Under the pieces are notes generated by a model. It saw only the letters and a program-made list of their open reading frames with translations, did not search any database and was not told the DNA's origin. The translations under genes were made by a program, and so were the position numbers. 63,683 bases of DNA from an uncultured Lachnospiraceae bacterium (GTDB lineage Bacteria > Bacillota > Clostridia > Lachnospirales > Lachnospiraceae): contig CAJUEY010000014.1 in assembly GCA_910585825.1 (NCBI GenBank), forward strand, positions 1 to 63,683, written 5' to 3'. This document shows, piece by piece, positions 51,142 to 61,025 of this stretch. Every line of letters starts with the position of its first letter. Positions within the stretch are counted from its first letter, which is position 1.

Positions 51142-52671
51142 ATGTATCTTGTAAACAGTCAGGAAATGAAACAATGCGACAAGAACACGATCGCATATTA
51201 CGGAATGCCTTCCATGGTATTAATGGAACGGGCGGCGCTTTCTGTTTTTTCCGAAATCACAAAGCGTTTTCCTCAAAAAGAAAGCCGCATATTGGTGCTC
51301 TGCGGCGTGGGCAATAACGGCGGCGACGGCTTTGCCGCTGCAAGGCTTCTGCATCTGGCGGGATATCCTGTGGAAGTATTCTGTCCCGGAAACAAAGAAA
51401 AAATGACTCCGGAGACAAAAAATCAATATGACACTGCCAGAAAATATCATGTCCCGGAAATAACAGAATTATCGGAAACCACATATGCCATAGTAGCAGA
51501 CGCTTTATTTGGAATCGGCCTCTGCCGTCAGATTGAAGGGAGACTGGCCGATACGATACAAACGCTGAATCAAATGTCTGCGTATAAAATTGCCGTGGAT
51601 ATTTCTTCTGGCATAGATGCAGATACAGGAGCAAAATTGGGAACGGCTTTTTTGGCGGATTTGACCGTAACTTTTGGATTTGCCAAAATCGGGCAGCTTT
51701 TATATCCGGGAGCGGAATACACGGGAGAACTTGTTGTTGCAGATATCGGAATTGATGCAAATAGTTTCTTGGAGCAAAAACCATTCGGAATATCTCTTAC
51801 AAAAGAGGATGCAGCCGGATTGCTTCCGGTGCGAAAAGCCTACTCCAATAAAGGCAGCTATGGAAAAGCCCTGATTGTGGCAGGTTCTCCTGATATGGCG
51901 GGCGCCGCTTATTTTGCAGCAAAAGCGGCTTATCAAAGCGGATGCGGGCTGGTACGCATTTTAACGGCAATAGAAAACCGGGAAATTCTTCTGTCAAAAC
52001 TGCCGGAGGCAATTCTGACGACTTATGATTCCGGTGAAAATTTCAGTGAAAAAACAGCTGCAAAACTGGAAGAATGCATCCGGTGGGCAGACGCTGTTTT
52101 GATCGGACCTGGACTTAGCTGCAGTGTGACGGCGCAGAAAATAACAGAACAGGTTCTGAAATACACAGAAAAGAAAATGGCATTCGATGCAGATGCTTTG
52201 AATATTCTTTCCGGACAAAAGGAATGGCTCGCAAGAATGACCGAAAATCAGGTTGTTACTCCGCATTTAGGAGAAATAAGCCGCCTGACAAACATCTCTA
52301 TAGACCGGATTCAGAAAAATCTTTTGCAGACAGCATTGGATTTTGCCAAAGATCATAAGCTGATATGTGTTTTAAAAGATGCAAGAACGGTGATTGGAAC
52401 GCCGGACGGAACATTTTATATTAATACAACCGGCAGCCATGGTATGGCAACAGGGGGCAGCGGTGATGTTCTTGCAGGATTCTTAACCGGTTTTATGGCT
52501 CAGGGACTGACCTGTCAGAAGGCGGCGGCGCTTTCTGCTTATCTCCATGGCAGAGCGGGAGAACTTGCAGCATCAGAAAAAGGCCCATACAGTATGCTTG
52601 CGTCTGATCTGCTGGATGAAATTCCCAAGGCAATTCAGGAATTATCTGATTGGAGGGAGCAGAGCTTATGA
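51142..52671 (+). CDS. nnr: Bifunctional NAD(P)HX epimerase/dehydratase
   Basis: This 509-residue fusion repairs hydrated NADH and NADPH. The N-terminal YjeF/NnrE epimerase domain (about 1-210) carries GVGNNGGDGFAAARLL and DISSGIDADTG. The C-terminal NnrD ADP-dependent dehydratase domain (about 225-505) carries SYGKALIVAGSPDMAGA and the nucleotide motif GMATGGSGDVLAGFL. It is closely linked to rex and overlaps the start of alr by four bases (ATGA). Confidence 0.95.
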   Translation: MYLVNSQEMKQCDKNTIAYYGMPSMVLMERAALSVFSEITKRFPQKESRILVLCGVGNNGGDGFAAARLLHLAGYPVEVFCPGNKEKMTPETKNQYDTARKYHVPEITELSETTYAIVADALFGIGLCRQIEGRLADTIQTLNQMSAYKIAVDISSGIDADTGAKLGTAFLADLTVTFGFAKIGQLLYPGAEYTGELVVADIGIDANSFLEQKPFGISLTKEDAAGLLPVRKAYSNKGSYGKALIVAGSPDMAGAAYFAAKAAYQSGCGLVRILTAIENREILLSKLPEAILTTYDSGENFSEKTAAKLEECIRWADAVLIGPGLSCSVTAQKITEQVLKYTEKKMAFDADALNILSGQKEWLARMTENQVVTPHLGEISRLTNISIDRIQKNLLQTALDFAKDHKLICVLKDARTVIGTPDGTFYINTTGSHGMATGGSGDVLAGFLTGFMAQGLTCQKAAALSAYLHGRAGELAASEKGPYSMLASDLLDEIPKAIQELSDWREQSL

Positions 52672-53837
52672 AAACATATGAAAGAATTTATGCCAAAATT
52701 AATTTAGATGCGGTTGCCCATAATCTGAAATCCATTGAACAAAAAATTTCACCAGAGACAAAAATTATCGCTGTGGTAAAAGCAGATGGTTATGGACACG
52801 GCGCAGCGGAAATTGCCAGGGAACTGGAACCTTCTGACCGTGTATTTGGATTTGCGGCAGCAACGGCAGAAGAGGCATTTTCCCTGCAAAGAAGCGGCGT
52901 CCGGAAACCGATTTTGATTTTGGGATACACTTTTGAAAAAGATTACATTGAAATGATTCAAAAACAGATCAGACCCACGGTGTATTCCTTTGAAATGGCG
53001 GAAGCATTTTCAAAAGCAGCCTGCCTTGCAGGGGAAAAGGCGTATCTGCATATCAAAATTGATACCGGAATGAGCCGGATCGGTTATCAGGCTGTCCCCC
53101 AGGCAGCAGATGAAATCGCAAAAATAAAAGCCCTTCCCGGTATTGTCATAGAAGGCATTTTTACTCATTTTGCAAGGGCGGATGAAACAGACAAATCCTC
53201 TGCCAAAGAGCAGATGCGGCTTTTTTTATCTATGATCGAGATGTTGAGAAAGCGGAATGTGGACATTCCCCTGAAACACTGTTCCAACAGCGCGGGAATC
53301 GCGGAACTAAGAGAGGCCGATCTGAATCTCGTTCGGGGCGGCATTATTCTTTACGGCCTCTGGCCCTCGAATGAAGTGAGCAGAGATTCCATATCTTTAA
53401 AACCGGTGATGGAATTAAAAAGTAAAATTGTACATATCAAAACGTTAGAACCCGGAAGGTGTATCAGCTATGGCGGAACTTACCGGCTTAAGGAACCGAA
53501 AAGGATTGCCACGATTCCTGTCGGATATGCAGACGGCTATCCCAGAAGTCTTTCCAGCAGAGGCTATGTACTGATTCACGGAAAAAAAGCGCCTGTTTTG
53601 GGCAGAATCTGTATGGATCAGTTTATGGTGGATGTTACGGATATTCCGGAGGCGAAACTGTTAGATCCTGTCACGCTGCTGGGCTGTGACGAAGGAGCCT
53701 TTCTTTGCATGGAAGAGTTAGGAGATCTCTCAGGACGTTTCAATTATGAATTTGCCTGTGATATCGGAAAACGGGTTCCCCGCATTTTTTATAAAAATAA
53801 TCAGCCGTATGCTGTGAGAGATTATTTTACGGAATAA
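52668..53837 (+). CDS. alr: Alanine racemase
   Basis: This 389-residue PLP enzyme makes D-alanine for the cell wall. The cofactor Lys38 lies in VVKADGYGHGA. The second half has CISYGGTY, VGYADGYPR and GRICMDQFMVDVTD, which hold the catalytic Tyr region. I chose the ATG at 52668 because of the GGAGGGAG just upstream; 52650 would be an unneeded extension. It is followed by mazF, as in Bacillus, but without the antitoxin gene. Confidence 0.97.
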   Translation: MKTYERIYAKINLDAVAHNLKSIEQKISPETKIIAVVKADGYGHGAAEIARELEPSDRVFGFAAATAEEAFSLQRSGVRKPILILGYTFEKDYIEMIQKQIRPTVYSFEMAEAFSKAACLAGEKAYLHIKIDTGMSRIGYQAVPQAADEIAKIKALPGIVIEGIFTHFARADETDKSSAKEQMRLFLSMIEMLRKRNVDIPLKHCSNSAGIAELREADLNLVRGGIILYGLWPSNEVSRDSISLKPVMELKSKIVHIKTLEPGRCISYGGTYRLKEPKRIATIPVGYADGYPRSLSSRGYVLIHGKKAPVLGRICMDQFMVDVTDIPEAKLLDPVTLLGCDEGAFLCMEELGDLSGRFNYEFACDIGKRVPRIFYKNNQPYAVRDYFTE

Positions 53838-53897
53838 ATGAATAGAACCGCCAAAAGCGGAAATACTTTTCCTATCAAGGATAAGGAGTGAGTATTT

Positions 53898-54245
53898 ATG
53901 GCGATTCACAGAGGAGATATTTATTATGCGGATCTTCGGCCGGTAGTCGGATCGGAACAGGGCGGCGTCAGACCGGTGCTGATCATCCAGAATGATGTGG
54001 GCAACCGTCATTCCCCGACTGTTATCTGTGCGGCAATCACCTCTCAGATGCACAAAGCGAAATTACCGACACATGTAGCCCTTGACAGTGAAAAGTATGA
54101 TATGGTAAAAGATTCTGTCATTTTACTGGAGCAGCTTCGTACAATTGATAAGAAAAGATTAAAAGACAAAGTGTGCCATTTAGACAACAGTATGTTGTTT
54201 AAAGTAGATAAGGCGCTGGAAGTAAGTCTGGAATTACTTACATAA
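53898..54245 (+). CDS. mazF: MazF/NdoA-type endoribonuclease toxin
   Basis: This 115-residue PemK/MazF-family protein cuts mRNA at short sequences. The fold signature RGDIYYADLRPVVGSEQGG is followed by Arg25 (GGVRPVLIIQND) and Thr48 (AAITSQ), the usual catalytic pair, so it looks active. It follows alr after 60 bases. That gap cannot hold an antitoxin, only a 17-codon frame at 53838-53891 without a good ribosome site. No MazE-like gene is found in the window. Confidence 0.92.
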   Translation: MAIHRGDIYYADLRPVVGSEQGGVRPVLIIQNDVGNRHSPTVICAAITSQMHKAKLPTHVALDSEKYDMVKDSVILLEQLRTIDKKRLKDKVCHLDNSMLFKVDKALEVSLELLT

Positions 54246-54322
54246 TCTTGACGAAAGCACCGGATAATGGTATATTTCAGATGTTTGTAAGGAATTTTAG
54301 CAATATCAAAGGAGAAATGAAT

Positions 54323-55627
54323 ATGGATGATTGTGATAGTCCGTATATAGGGCTTATCGTGCTGCTGCTGTTTCTTATTCTGCATATCGTTTTGTATGGA
54401 TTTATGTCTGCAATATCAAATCTAAACGAGAGCAGTCTGGAAAAACAGGCAAAAGAAGGAGATAAAAAGGCATCTTTATTGCTGCTGCTTGGGAAAAAGC
54501 CAACCGGCAGCGTACATAATCTGCAGTTCTTCGTAACAGGAATGCATCTTGCTGCGGGCGCTTATGTGATTTCCCGATTTCCTCCCGTGCCCCGGATCTT
54601 AGCGCTGAGCATATATTGGCTGCTGATTCTGGCATTTGGTATGTATGCTCCCATGAAAATTGCAGATAAGAAATCGGAAAAATGGGGAAGAGGACTTTGC
54701 AGACTGGTTTCATTGTTTACATTGGCCGGTTTTCCTTTTGTAAAGTGCATGGAATTTACGGCAGATTGTTTTGTCCGTCTCTTTGGCATAGATCCCAAAG
54801 CAGATCCTGAAGATCTCACGGAAGAAGAGATTATGTCTATGGTGAATGAAGGGCATGAACAGGGCGTGCTGCTTGCAAGCGAAGCGGAAATGATACACAA
54901 TATCTTTGAATTCGGAGATAAAGAGGCCAAAGATATTATGACGCACCGGAAAAATATCAAATCTCTGGAAGGAGAAATGACATTCGCCAAGGCAATGGAC
55001 TTTATGACGGAAAGCGGGAATTCCAGATTTCCTGTTTACACCGGAGATATAGACAATATCATCGGTGTCTTACATATCAAAGAAGCTTTACAAATCTCTA
55101 CCGATCAGAACTGTTACGACCGTCCCATTCAGGAAATTCCAAATCTGGTCCGAAAAGTAGACTTCATTCCGGAAACAAGAAATATCCATCTGCTGTTCAA
55201 AGAAATGCAGGCAAAAAAGAGCCATATGGTCATTGTGGTAGACGAATATGGACAGACTTCCGGAATTGTTGCAATGGAAGATATTTTAGAGGAGATTGTG
55301 GGCAACATTTTAGACGAGCACGACGATTATGAAGAAATGATTCTGAAACAGACAAACGGAAGTTATGTTATGAACGGAATGGCGGATTTTGAAGACGTGG
55401 CCAAAGCCCTTGAATTAGAAGGAGCGGAAGAAGACGCTTATGAAACCCTGAACGGGTTTCTGATTTCCAAAATAGATAAAATACCGGAGGAAGATGACCG
55501 GATTGAAGTCATCTCCCACGGATATTGTTTTAAGATACTTGCAGTAGAAAATAAAATCATTCAAAAGGTTTTGGTTACAAGGAAAGAGGATAGTCCTTGT
55601 CAGAATCCGGAAAGAATGGTAAAATAA
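54323..55627 (+). CDS. CNNM/CorC-type membrane protein with CBS domains
   Basis: This 434-residue protein has three or four membrane helices in its first 160 residues (a compact DUF21/CNNM part), a CBS pair (about 205-330, with the entry motif KDIMTHRKNIKSLEG) and a C-terminal CorC/HlyC domain (about 345-430). Such proteins are often called hemolysins but more likely take part in magnesium or cobalt efflux. I chose the ATG at 54323 (8 bases after GGAG); other in-frame starts are worse spaced. Confidence 0.88.
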   Translation: MDDCDSPYIGLIVLLLFLILHIVLYGFMSAISNLNESSLEKQAKEGDKKASLLLLLGKKPTGSVHNLQFFVTGMHLAAGAYVISRFPPVPRILALSIYWLLILAFGMYAPMKIADKKSEKWGRGLCRLVSLFTLAGFPFVKCMEFTADCFVRLFGIDPKADPEDLTEEEIMSMVNEGHEQGVLLASEAEMIHNIFEFGDKEAKDIMTHRKNIKSLEGEMTFAKAMDFMTESGNSRFPVYTGDIDNIIGVLHIKEALQISTDQNCYDRPIQEIPNLVRKVDFIPETRNIHLLFKEMQAKKSHMVIVVDEYGQTSGIVAMEDILEEIVGNILDEHDDYEEMILKQTNGSYVMNGMADFEDVAKALELEGAEEDAYETLNGFLISKIDKIPEEDDRIEVISHGYCFKILAVENKIIQKVLVTRKEDSPCQNPERMVK

Positions 55628-55653
55628 TAATTATAACAGAAAGAGGGAGTATT

Positions 55654-56385
55654 ATGTCAGGACATTCTAAATTTGCCAACATCAAACACAAGAAAGAGAA
55701 AAACGATGCGGCAAAAGGAAAAATATTTACGATTATCGGAAGAGAAATTGCCATTGCCGTCAAAGAAGGCGGCCCAGATCCTGCAAACAACAGCAAGCTC
55801 AGAGACGTCATTGCGAAAGCCAAATCCAATAATATGCCAAACGACACTATTGAGCGCGGCATTAAAAAAGCTGCCGGCGATACGACGAATGTCAACTATG
55901 AGCAGGTTACATATGAAGGATATGGACCATCCGGAACGGCGATTATAGTAAAAGCCCTTACCGACAACAAGAACCGTACGGCTGCCAATGTACGAAATGC
56001 CTTTACCAAAGGATACGGCAGTATCGGCACCCAGGGATGCGTTTCCTATATGTTCGATGAAAAAGGACAGATTATCGTCGCAAAAGAAGACTGTGAGATG
56101 GATGCAGACGACCTTATGATGACTGCGTTAGACGCCGGGGCAGATGATTTTGTAGAAGAAGAAGACAGCTACGAAATTCTTACGACGCCGGATGCCTTTT
56201 CAACAGTCAGAGAAGCTTTGGAGAAAGAGAACATTCCCATGGCAAATGCAGAAGTAACTATGCTGCCTCAGACTTATGTTGCATTATCCGAAGAAACAGA
56301 TTTAAATAACATTCAGAAAATCTTAGATCTTTTAGACGAAGATGACGATGTACAGGAAGTATTCCACAACTGGGAAGAATCCTAG
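55654..56385 (+). CDS. yebC: YebC/PmpR-family (TACO1) DNA-binding or translation factor
   Basis: This 243-residue protein starts MSGHSKFANIKHKK, the family hallmark, and has the usual three-domain acidic C-terminal half. YebC proteins have been described both as transcription regulators and as factors that help ribosomes at proline stretches. The ATG at 55654 follows AGAGGGAG. Confidence 0.93.
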   Translation: MSGHSKFANIKHKKEKNDAAKGKIFTIIGREIAIAVKEGGPDPANNSKLRDVIAKAKSNNMPNDTIERGIKKAAGDTTNVNYEQVTYEGYGPSGTAIIVKALTDNKNRTAANVRNAFTKGYGSIGTQGCVSYMFDEKGQIIVAKEDCEMDADDLMMTALDAGADDFVEEEDSYEILTTPDAFSTVREALEKENIPMANAEVTMLPQTYVALSEETDLNNIQKILDLLDEDDDVQEVFHNWEES

Positions 56386-56418
56386 AACCCGACGACCGCA
56401 TATAATAGGAGAATTGAT

Positions 56419-57702
56419 ATGAGCGCAAATTACAGGCCGGAAACAATCTGTATCCAGTCAGGCTGGAAACCGCAAAAAGGGGAGCCGAGAGTGCTGCCGA
56501 TTTATCAGAGCACTACTTACAAATACGATAACAGCGACCAAATGGGAAGACTGTTTGATTTAGAAGAGTCCGGTTATTTTTATACCAGGCTGCAGAATCC
56601 CACAAACGATGCGGTAGCATCCAAAATCACAGAATTGGAAGGCGGAATTGCAGGTATGCTGACTTCTTCCGGACAGGCAGCGAATTACTATGCCGTTTTT
56701 AATATCTGTGAGGCGGGAGATCACTTTATCTGCTCGAATTCCGTATACGGCGGTACCTTTAATCTCTTTGGCACTACCATGAAAAAGCAGGGGATTTCCT
56801 GTACCTTTATTGATCCGGACGCCTCAGATGAAGAAATCGAAGCAGCATTTCTGCCAAACACCAAAGCAGTGTTTGCAGAGACGATCTCAAATCCTTCATT
56901 GGTAGTTCTGGATATCGAACGGTTTGCCGCCATTGCGCACAAGCACGGCGTTCCGCTGATTATAGACAATACATTTGCAACGCCGATCAACTGCAGGCCC
57001 TTTGAATGGGGCGCGGATATCGTGACGCATTCCACTACAAAATATATGGACGGACACGCCATGAGCGTAGGGGGCGCGATTATTGATTCCGGCAATTTTG
57101 ACTGGATGGCTCACAAAGATAAATTTCCGGGACTGACAACGCCGGATGAATCTTATCACGGAATAATATATGCCGAGAAATTCGGCAAAATGGCTTTTAT
57201 TCAGAAAGCGACAGCACAGTTGATGCGCGACCTTGGCTCGATTCAGTCTCCCCAGAATGCATTTTTATTAAATGTGGGGCTTGAGACTCTGCATTTGCGC
57301 ATGCCGAGGCATTGTGAGAATGCATTAAAAGTTTCTGAATATTTAGAAAAACACGAAAAGGTTGCCTGGGTAAATTATGCAGGCCTGAAAAGTAATAAAT
57401 ATCATGCATTAGCCGAAAAATATATGCCGAACGGAACCTGCGGTGTTATCTCTTTTGGACTAAGGGGCGGAAGAGACGTATCCGTTGCATTTATGGATAA
57501 GTTGAAACTTGCCGCTATTGTAACGCATGTGGCGGATGCAAGAACCTGTGTGCTGCATCCGGCGAGCCATACGCATCGTCAGATGACGGATGCGCAGCTC
57601 ATTGAGGCGGGGGTGGCGCCGGATTTGATTCGTTTTTCCGTAGGCATCGAACATGCAGAAGATATTATTACTGATTTAGAACAGGCATTAGCAGCCATAT
57701 AA
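56419..57702 (+). CDS. metY: O-acetylhomoserine sulfhydrylase
   Basis: This 427-residue Cys/Met-metabolism PLP enzyme has the PLP-lysine region HSTTKYMDGHAMSVGG and the N-terminal SGWKPQKGEPRVLPIYQSTTYKYD pattern, split here by a family-typical Gln-Ser-Thr-Thr. Its length and the ASHTHRQMTDAQL end fit O-acetylhomoserine aminocarboxypropyltransferase. It would form homocysteine from O-acetylhomoserine and sulfide. Methionine gamma-lyase is the less likely alternative. Confidence 0.9.
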   Translation: MSANYRPETICIQSGWKPQKGEPRVLPIYQSTTYKYDNSDQMGRLFDLEESGYFYTRLQNPTNDAVASKITELEGGIAGMLTSSGQAANYYAVFNICEAGDHFICSNSVYGGTFNLFGTTMKKQGISCTFIDPDASDEEIEAAFLPNTKAVFAETISNPSLVVLDIERFAAIAHKHGVPLIIDNTFATPINCRPFEWGADIVTHSTTKYMDGHAMSVGGAIIDSGNFDWMAHKDKFPGLTTPDESYHGIIYAEKFGKMAFIQKATAQLMRDLGSIQSPQNAFLLNVGLETLHLRMPRHCENALKVSEYLEKHEKVAWVNYAGLKSNKYHALAEKYMPNGTCGVISFGLRGGRDVSVAFMDKLKLAAIVTHVADARTCVLHPASHTHRQMTDAQLIEAGVAPDLIRFSVGIEHAEDIITDLEQALAAI

Positions 57703-57718
57703 AAGGAGGGATTTTTAC

Positions 57719-59170
57719 ATGAAAAAAATACTTTTTGCTGCATCGGAATGCGTTCCGTTTATCAAAACAGGAGGACTTGCAGATGTATGCGGCGCGTTAC
57801 CAAAGGAATTTTCAAAGGATGAGTGGGATGTCAGGGTAGTACTGCCGAATTACAGCTGTATACCGGAGCATTTCAGGAGCAGATTTGAATATGTTACCCA
57901 TTTTTATATGAGTGCAGGAAGCTATATTCAGAACAAATATGTCGGTGTATTAAAATATGAATTGGATGGCATTACATACTATTTCATTGACAATGAAGAG
58001 TATTTTAACTGTTTCCAGCCTTATGGAAATATCCGCTATGATATCGAGAAATTCTGTTTCTTCGATAAGGCAGTTTTATCCATGCTGCCGCAGGTTAATT
58101 TCCGGCCGGATCTGATTCACTGTCATGACTGGGAGACAGGTTTTATTCCGGTATATCTCAAAAATGAATTCAGTGCAGACGGATTTTTCTGGGGAATCAA
58201 GACAATTATGACCATCCACAATCTGAAATTCCAGGGAGTTTGGGATATTCAGACTATGCGGGGCCTGACCGGTTTTGCAAACGGACTGTTTGCGCCGGAT
58301 AAACTGGAATACAAAAAAGACGCCAATATGTTAAAGGGCGGATTGGTTTATGCTGATTATATTACAACGGTCAGCGATTCCTATGCAAACGAGATTCAGA
58401 CGGGAGAATATGGCGAAGGACTGGAAGGACTGCTTTCCGCAAGGCATTTCGATATGCAGGGTATTGTAAACGGGATTGACTATGATGTTTACAATCCGGC
58501 AACAGACGGAAAAATTTACAGCAATTATGATCAGAGCAACTGGAGACAGAAGAAGAGTCATAATAAGACAAGGCTTCAGCAGGATTTAGGGCTTGCCGTT
58601 GATAAAAAGAAATATATGATCGGTCTGATTTCCCGTTTGACAGATCAGAAGGGACTGGATCTGATTAATTATATGATGGATTATATTGCAGATGAGTTTA
58701 CGCAATTTGTAGTAATCGGAACCGGAGATATGAAATATGAAAATATGTTCCGTCATTATGCATGGAAATATCCCGATCGTATTTCCGCAAATATCTGCTA
58801 TTCCGATGATCTGGCACATAAATTGTATGCCGCTGCAGATGCTTTTCTGATGCCGTCAAGGTTTGAACCCTGTGGTCTGACACAGCTGATTTCCTTCCGT
58901 TACGGCACGGTTCCCATTGTAAGAGAAACCGGCGGATTAAAAGATACGGTTATGCCGTTCAATGAATACGAAAATACGGGAGAAGGTTTTTCCTTTACCA
59001 ATTACAATGCAGATGAGATGCTTGGCATTATCAATTACTCCAAACATATCTACTTCGATAGAAAACGGCAATGGAATCAGATGGTTGACAGAGGAATTAC
59101 AAAGGATTATTCCTGGAAATCTTCCAAAGAAAGATATCAGGGGCTTTACAACTATCTGCTTGGATATTAA
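57719..59170 (+). CDS. glgA: Glycogen synthase (ADP-glucose type)
   Basis: This 483-residue GT5 enzyme has the N-terminal ADP-glucose motif KTGGLADVCGALPK and the C-terminal PSRFEPCGLTQL motif with catalytic Glu. It extends alpha-1,4-glucan in the cytoplasm. No other glg gene is adjacent. It has an AAAAGGAGGG site and is followed by its own terminator at 59199-59226. Function is linked in theory to the amylosucrase at 24572, which also makes alpha-1,4-glucan. Confidence 0.96.
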   Translation: MKKILFAASECVPFIKTGGLADVCGALPKEFSKDEWDVRVVLPNYSCIPEHFRSRFEYVTHFYMSAGSYIQNKYVGVLKYELDGITYYFIDNEEYFNCFQPYGNIRYDIEKFCFFDKAVLSMLPQVNFRPDLIHCHDWETGFIPVYLKNEFSADGFFWGIKTIMTIHNLKFQGVWDIQTMRGLTGFANGLFAPDKLEYKKDANMLKGGLVYADYITTVSDSYANEIQTGEYGEGLEGLLSARHFDMQGIVNGIDYDVYNPATDGKIYSNYDQSNWRQKKSHNKTRLQQDLGLAVDKKKYMIGLISRLTDQKGLDLINYMMDYIADEFTQFVVIGTGDMKYENMFRHYAWKYPDRISANICYSDDLAHKLYAAADAFLMPSRFEPCGLTQLISFRYGTVPIVRETGGLKDTVMPFNEYENTGEGFSFTNYNADEMLGIINYSKHIYFDRKRQWNQMVDRGITKDYSWKSSKERYQGLYNYLLGY

Positions 59171-59198
59171 AACAAATTCCGGTTATACTAAACAAAAA

Positions 59199-59226
59199 GG
59201 AGGGTATTTATTACCCTCTGTTTTTG
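59199..59226 (+). terminator. Terminator between glgA and the ClpP-like gene
   Basis: A GAGGGTA/TACCCTC stem (59200-59206, 59212-59218) with a 5-base loop is followed by TGTTTTT. It lies only 13 bases before the next start codon, so it may act as an attenuator for that gene as well. Confidence 0.8.
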
Positions 59227-59238
59227 TGAGGTAAAGTT

Positions 59239-59931
59239 ATGAGCGATACAAATCAAAATCAGGAAGAAATGGACAATATTAAGGAGTATGGACAGACGGT
59301 TTTAAATAACGGCAACACAGACCATCAAATACACCTTCTGAATATCATTGGAGAAATCGAGGGACATGAATGTCTGCCTTCCACTACAAAAACCACCAAA
59401 TATGAACATGTTCTGCCGCAGCTTGCCGTAATTGAGGACAGCGATAAAATAGACGGCATCTTATTGATGTTAAATACAGTGGGCGGAGATGTGGAAAGCG
59501 GGCTTGCCATTGCGGAAATGGTGGCCTCCATCCATAAACCTTCTGTTTCCCTTGTTCTGGGAGGCTCTCACTCTATTGGCGTGCCTCTCGCCGTTTCCAC
59601 CGATTATTCCTTTATTGTCCCAAGCGGCACCATGGTGATCCATCCTGTCCGTATGAGCGGTACGGTAATCGGCGCAAAACAGACCTATGATTATTTTAAA
59701 CAGATGCAGGACCGTATTTTAAAATTCATTGAATCGCATTCGGGCGCAAAACAGAACCGTATGGAAGAGCTGATGATGAACACGGATATGATGTCGAAGG
59801 ATCTGGGAACGATTTTAGTGGGAGAAGAAGCGGTAAAAGAAGGTTTGATCAATGAAGTAGGCGGAATTCATGATGCGGTGAATAAGCTGCATGAGCTGAT
59901 TGCGCAGAGGAAAAATGATTCAGATAAATAA
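59239..59931 (+). CDS. ClpP-like serine protease (TepA-type)
   Basis: This 230-residue protein belongs to the ClpP/crotonase fold. The probable nucleophile is Ser112 in GGSHSIGVPL and His135 in MVIHPVR. There is no signal peptide. Bacillus TepA, a related translocation-enhancing protein, has the same length. It is preceded directly by a terminator-like hairpin. The partner and substrate are not known. Confidence 0.87.
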   Translation: MSDTNQNQEEMDNIKEYGQTVLNNGNTDHQIHLLNIIGEIEGHECLPSTTKTTKYEHVLPQLAVIEDSDKIDGILLMLNTVGGDVESGLAIAEMVASIHKPSVSLVLGGSHSIGVPLAVSTDYSFIVPSGTMVIHPVRMSGTVIGAKQTYDYFKQMQDRILKFIESHSGAKQNRMEELMMNTDMMSKDLGTILVGEEAVKEGLINEVGGIHDAVNKLHELIAQRKNDSDK

Positions 59932-59949
59932 ACAATAAAAAGTTGACAG

Positions 59950-59985
59950 AAAAGCATTCGGATCGAAAAATCCAAATGCTTTTTT
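59950..59985 (+). terminator. Terminator after the ClpP-like gene
   Basis: AAAAGCATT-GGAT paired with ATCC-AATGCTTTT, with one internal mismatch, then a T-run. Confidence 0.82.
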
Positions 59986-59989
59986 GAAA

Positions 59990-60014
59990 TGTGCGCCCAA
60001 CGGCGCACATTTTT
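59990..60014 (+). terminator. Second tandem terminator hairpin
   Basis: TGTGCGCC/GGCGCACA, 8 bp with a CAAC loop, followed by five T, directly after the preceding terminator. Confidence 0.75.
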
Positions 60015-60131
60015 AACAGGTGAAACATTTTCTTTGATGACAACTCATCTAAAATATGGTAAACTGATAAAGAATGCATGTAACTGTTAAGGTATTGACC
60101 GGTTACGAATGATTTTTTACAGGAGGACGAT

Positions 60132-61010
60132 ATGTCATTTTTTGATGCGATACTTATGGGTGTGATACAGGGATTGACGGAATTTCTGCCGGTCAGCAGT
60201 TCCGGACATCTGGCTTTATTTAAGATATTATTTGATGTAAACACAGATACAGGAATGCTGTTTGATGTTCTTTTGCATTTGGGAACAGTAATTGCAATTT
60301 TTGCTGCATTTTATAAAGATATTTTTCGTATGATAGGAGAGGGATTTGCAATTATATGGGATTTCTTAAAAAACGTCAAAATCTTCTGCACAAATGTGAT
60401 TGGGCAAAAAGACGATCCCTATTATAAATTAATTGACAACAGCTACCGGAAGTTTGTGATGTTGGTAATCGTATCTACGATACCCACCGGAATCATCGGA
60501 TATGCAGCTGCCGACGTAGTGGAGTCTGCATCTGAAATTTTAATCATTCCGGGAATTTTTCTGGTACTGACTTCCGTGCTTTTGTTTATTTCTGACAGAA
60601 TTGATTCCGGCAGCAAAACTCCCAAAAACGTTACATATTCCAATGCTTTCTTTATTGGGATTTGTCAGGGTCTGGCTACTTTGCCGGGATTGTCCCGTTC
60701 AGGAACGACGATTACAGCTTGCCTGCTGAGTAACTTTAACCGCAAATTTGCAGTTAAATATTCCTTTATCATGTCCATTCCCGCAGTGTTAGGGGCTGTT
60801 GTTCTGAAACTTTCTGATTTGTCCAGCATATCGGTTTCATCTTCAGACTGGGCCTGCTATCTGGCGGGTATTTTGTGCGCGGCAGTGATCGGTTATATTT
60901 GTATCAAAACTATGCTCGTCATCGTAAGAAGGAGAAAATTCACGATTTTTGCAGTTTATTGTCTGATTGTCGGAGCAGTCTCCATTGGCGGATATTTTTA
61001 TATGGCATAA
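60132..61010 (+). CDS. uppP: Undecaprenyl-diphosphatase
   Basis: This 292-residue multi-span membrane enzyme recycles the lipid carrier for cell wall synthesis, and extra copies raise bacitracin tolerance. The catalytic motifs are QGLTEFLPVSSSGHLAL near the N-terminus and GICQGLATLPGLSRSGTTI in the middle. About eight membrane helices are seen. It is preceded by CAGGAGGA. ftsK/spoIIIE follows after 15 bases, so the two may share a transcript. Confidence 0.96.
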   Translation: MSFFDAILMGVIQGLTEFLPVSSSGHLALFKILFDVNTDTGMLFDVLLHLGTVIAIFAAFYKDIFRMIGEGFAIIWDFLKNVKIFCTNVIGQKDDPYYKLIDNSYRKFVMLVIVSTIPTGIIGYAAADVVESASEILIIPGIFLVLTSVLLFISDRIDSGSKTPKNVTYSNAFFIGICQGLATLPGLSRSGTTITACLLSNFNRKFAVKYSFIMSIPAVLGAVVLKLSDLSSISVSSSDWACYLAGILCAAVIGYICIKTMLVIVRRRKFTIFAVYCLIVGAVSIGGYFYMA

Positions 61011-61025
61011 GCAACGGAGGAAATT

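Noticed and set aside
53838..53891. 17-codon frame between alr and mazF as an antitoxin
   Set aside because: No ribosome site and far shorter than any MazE-type antitoxin. It is mentioned only in the mazF finding.
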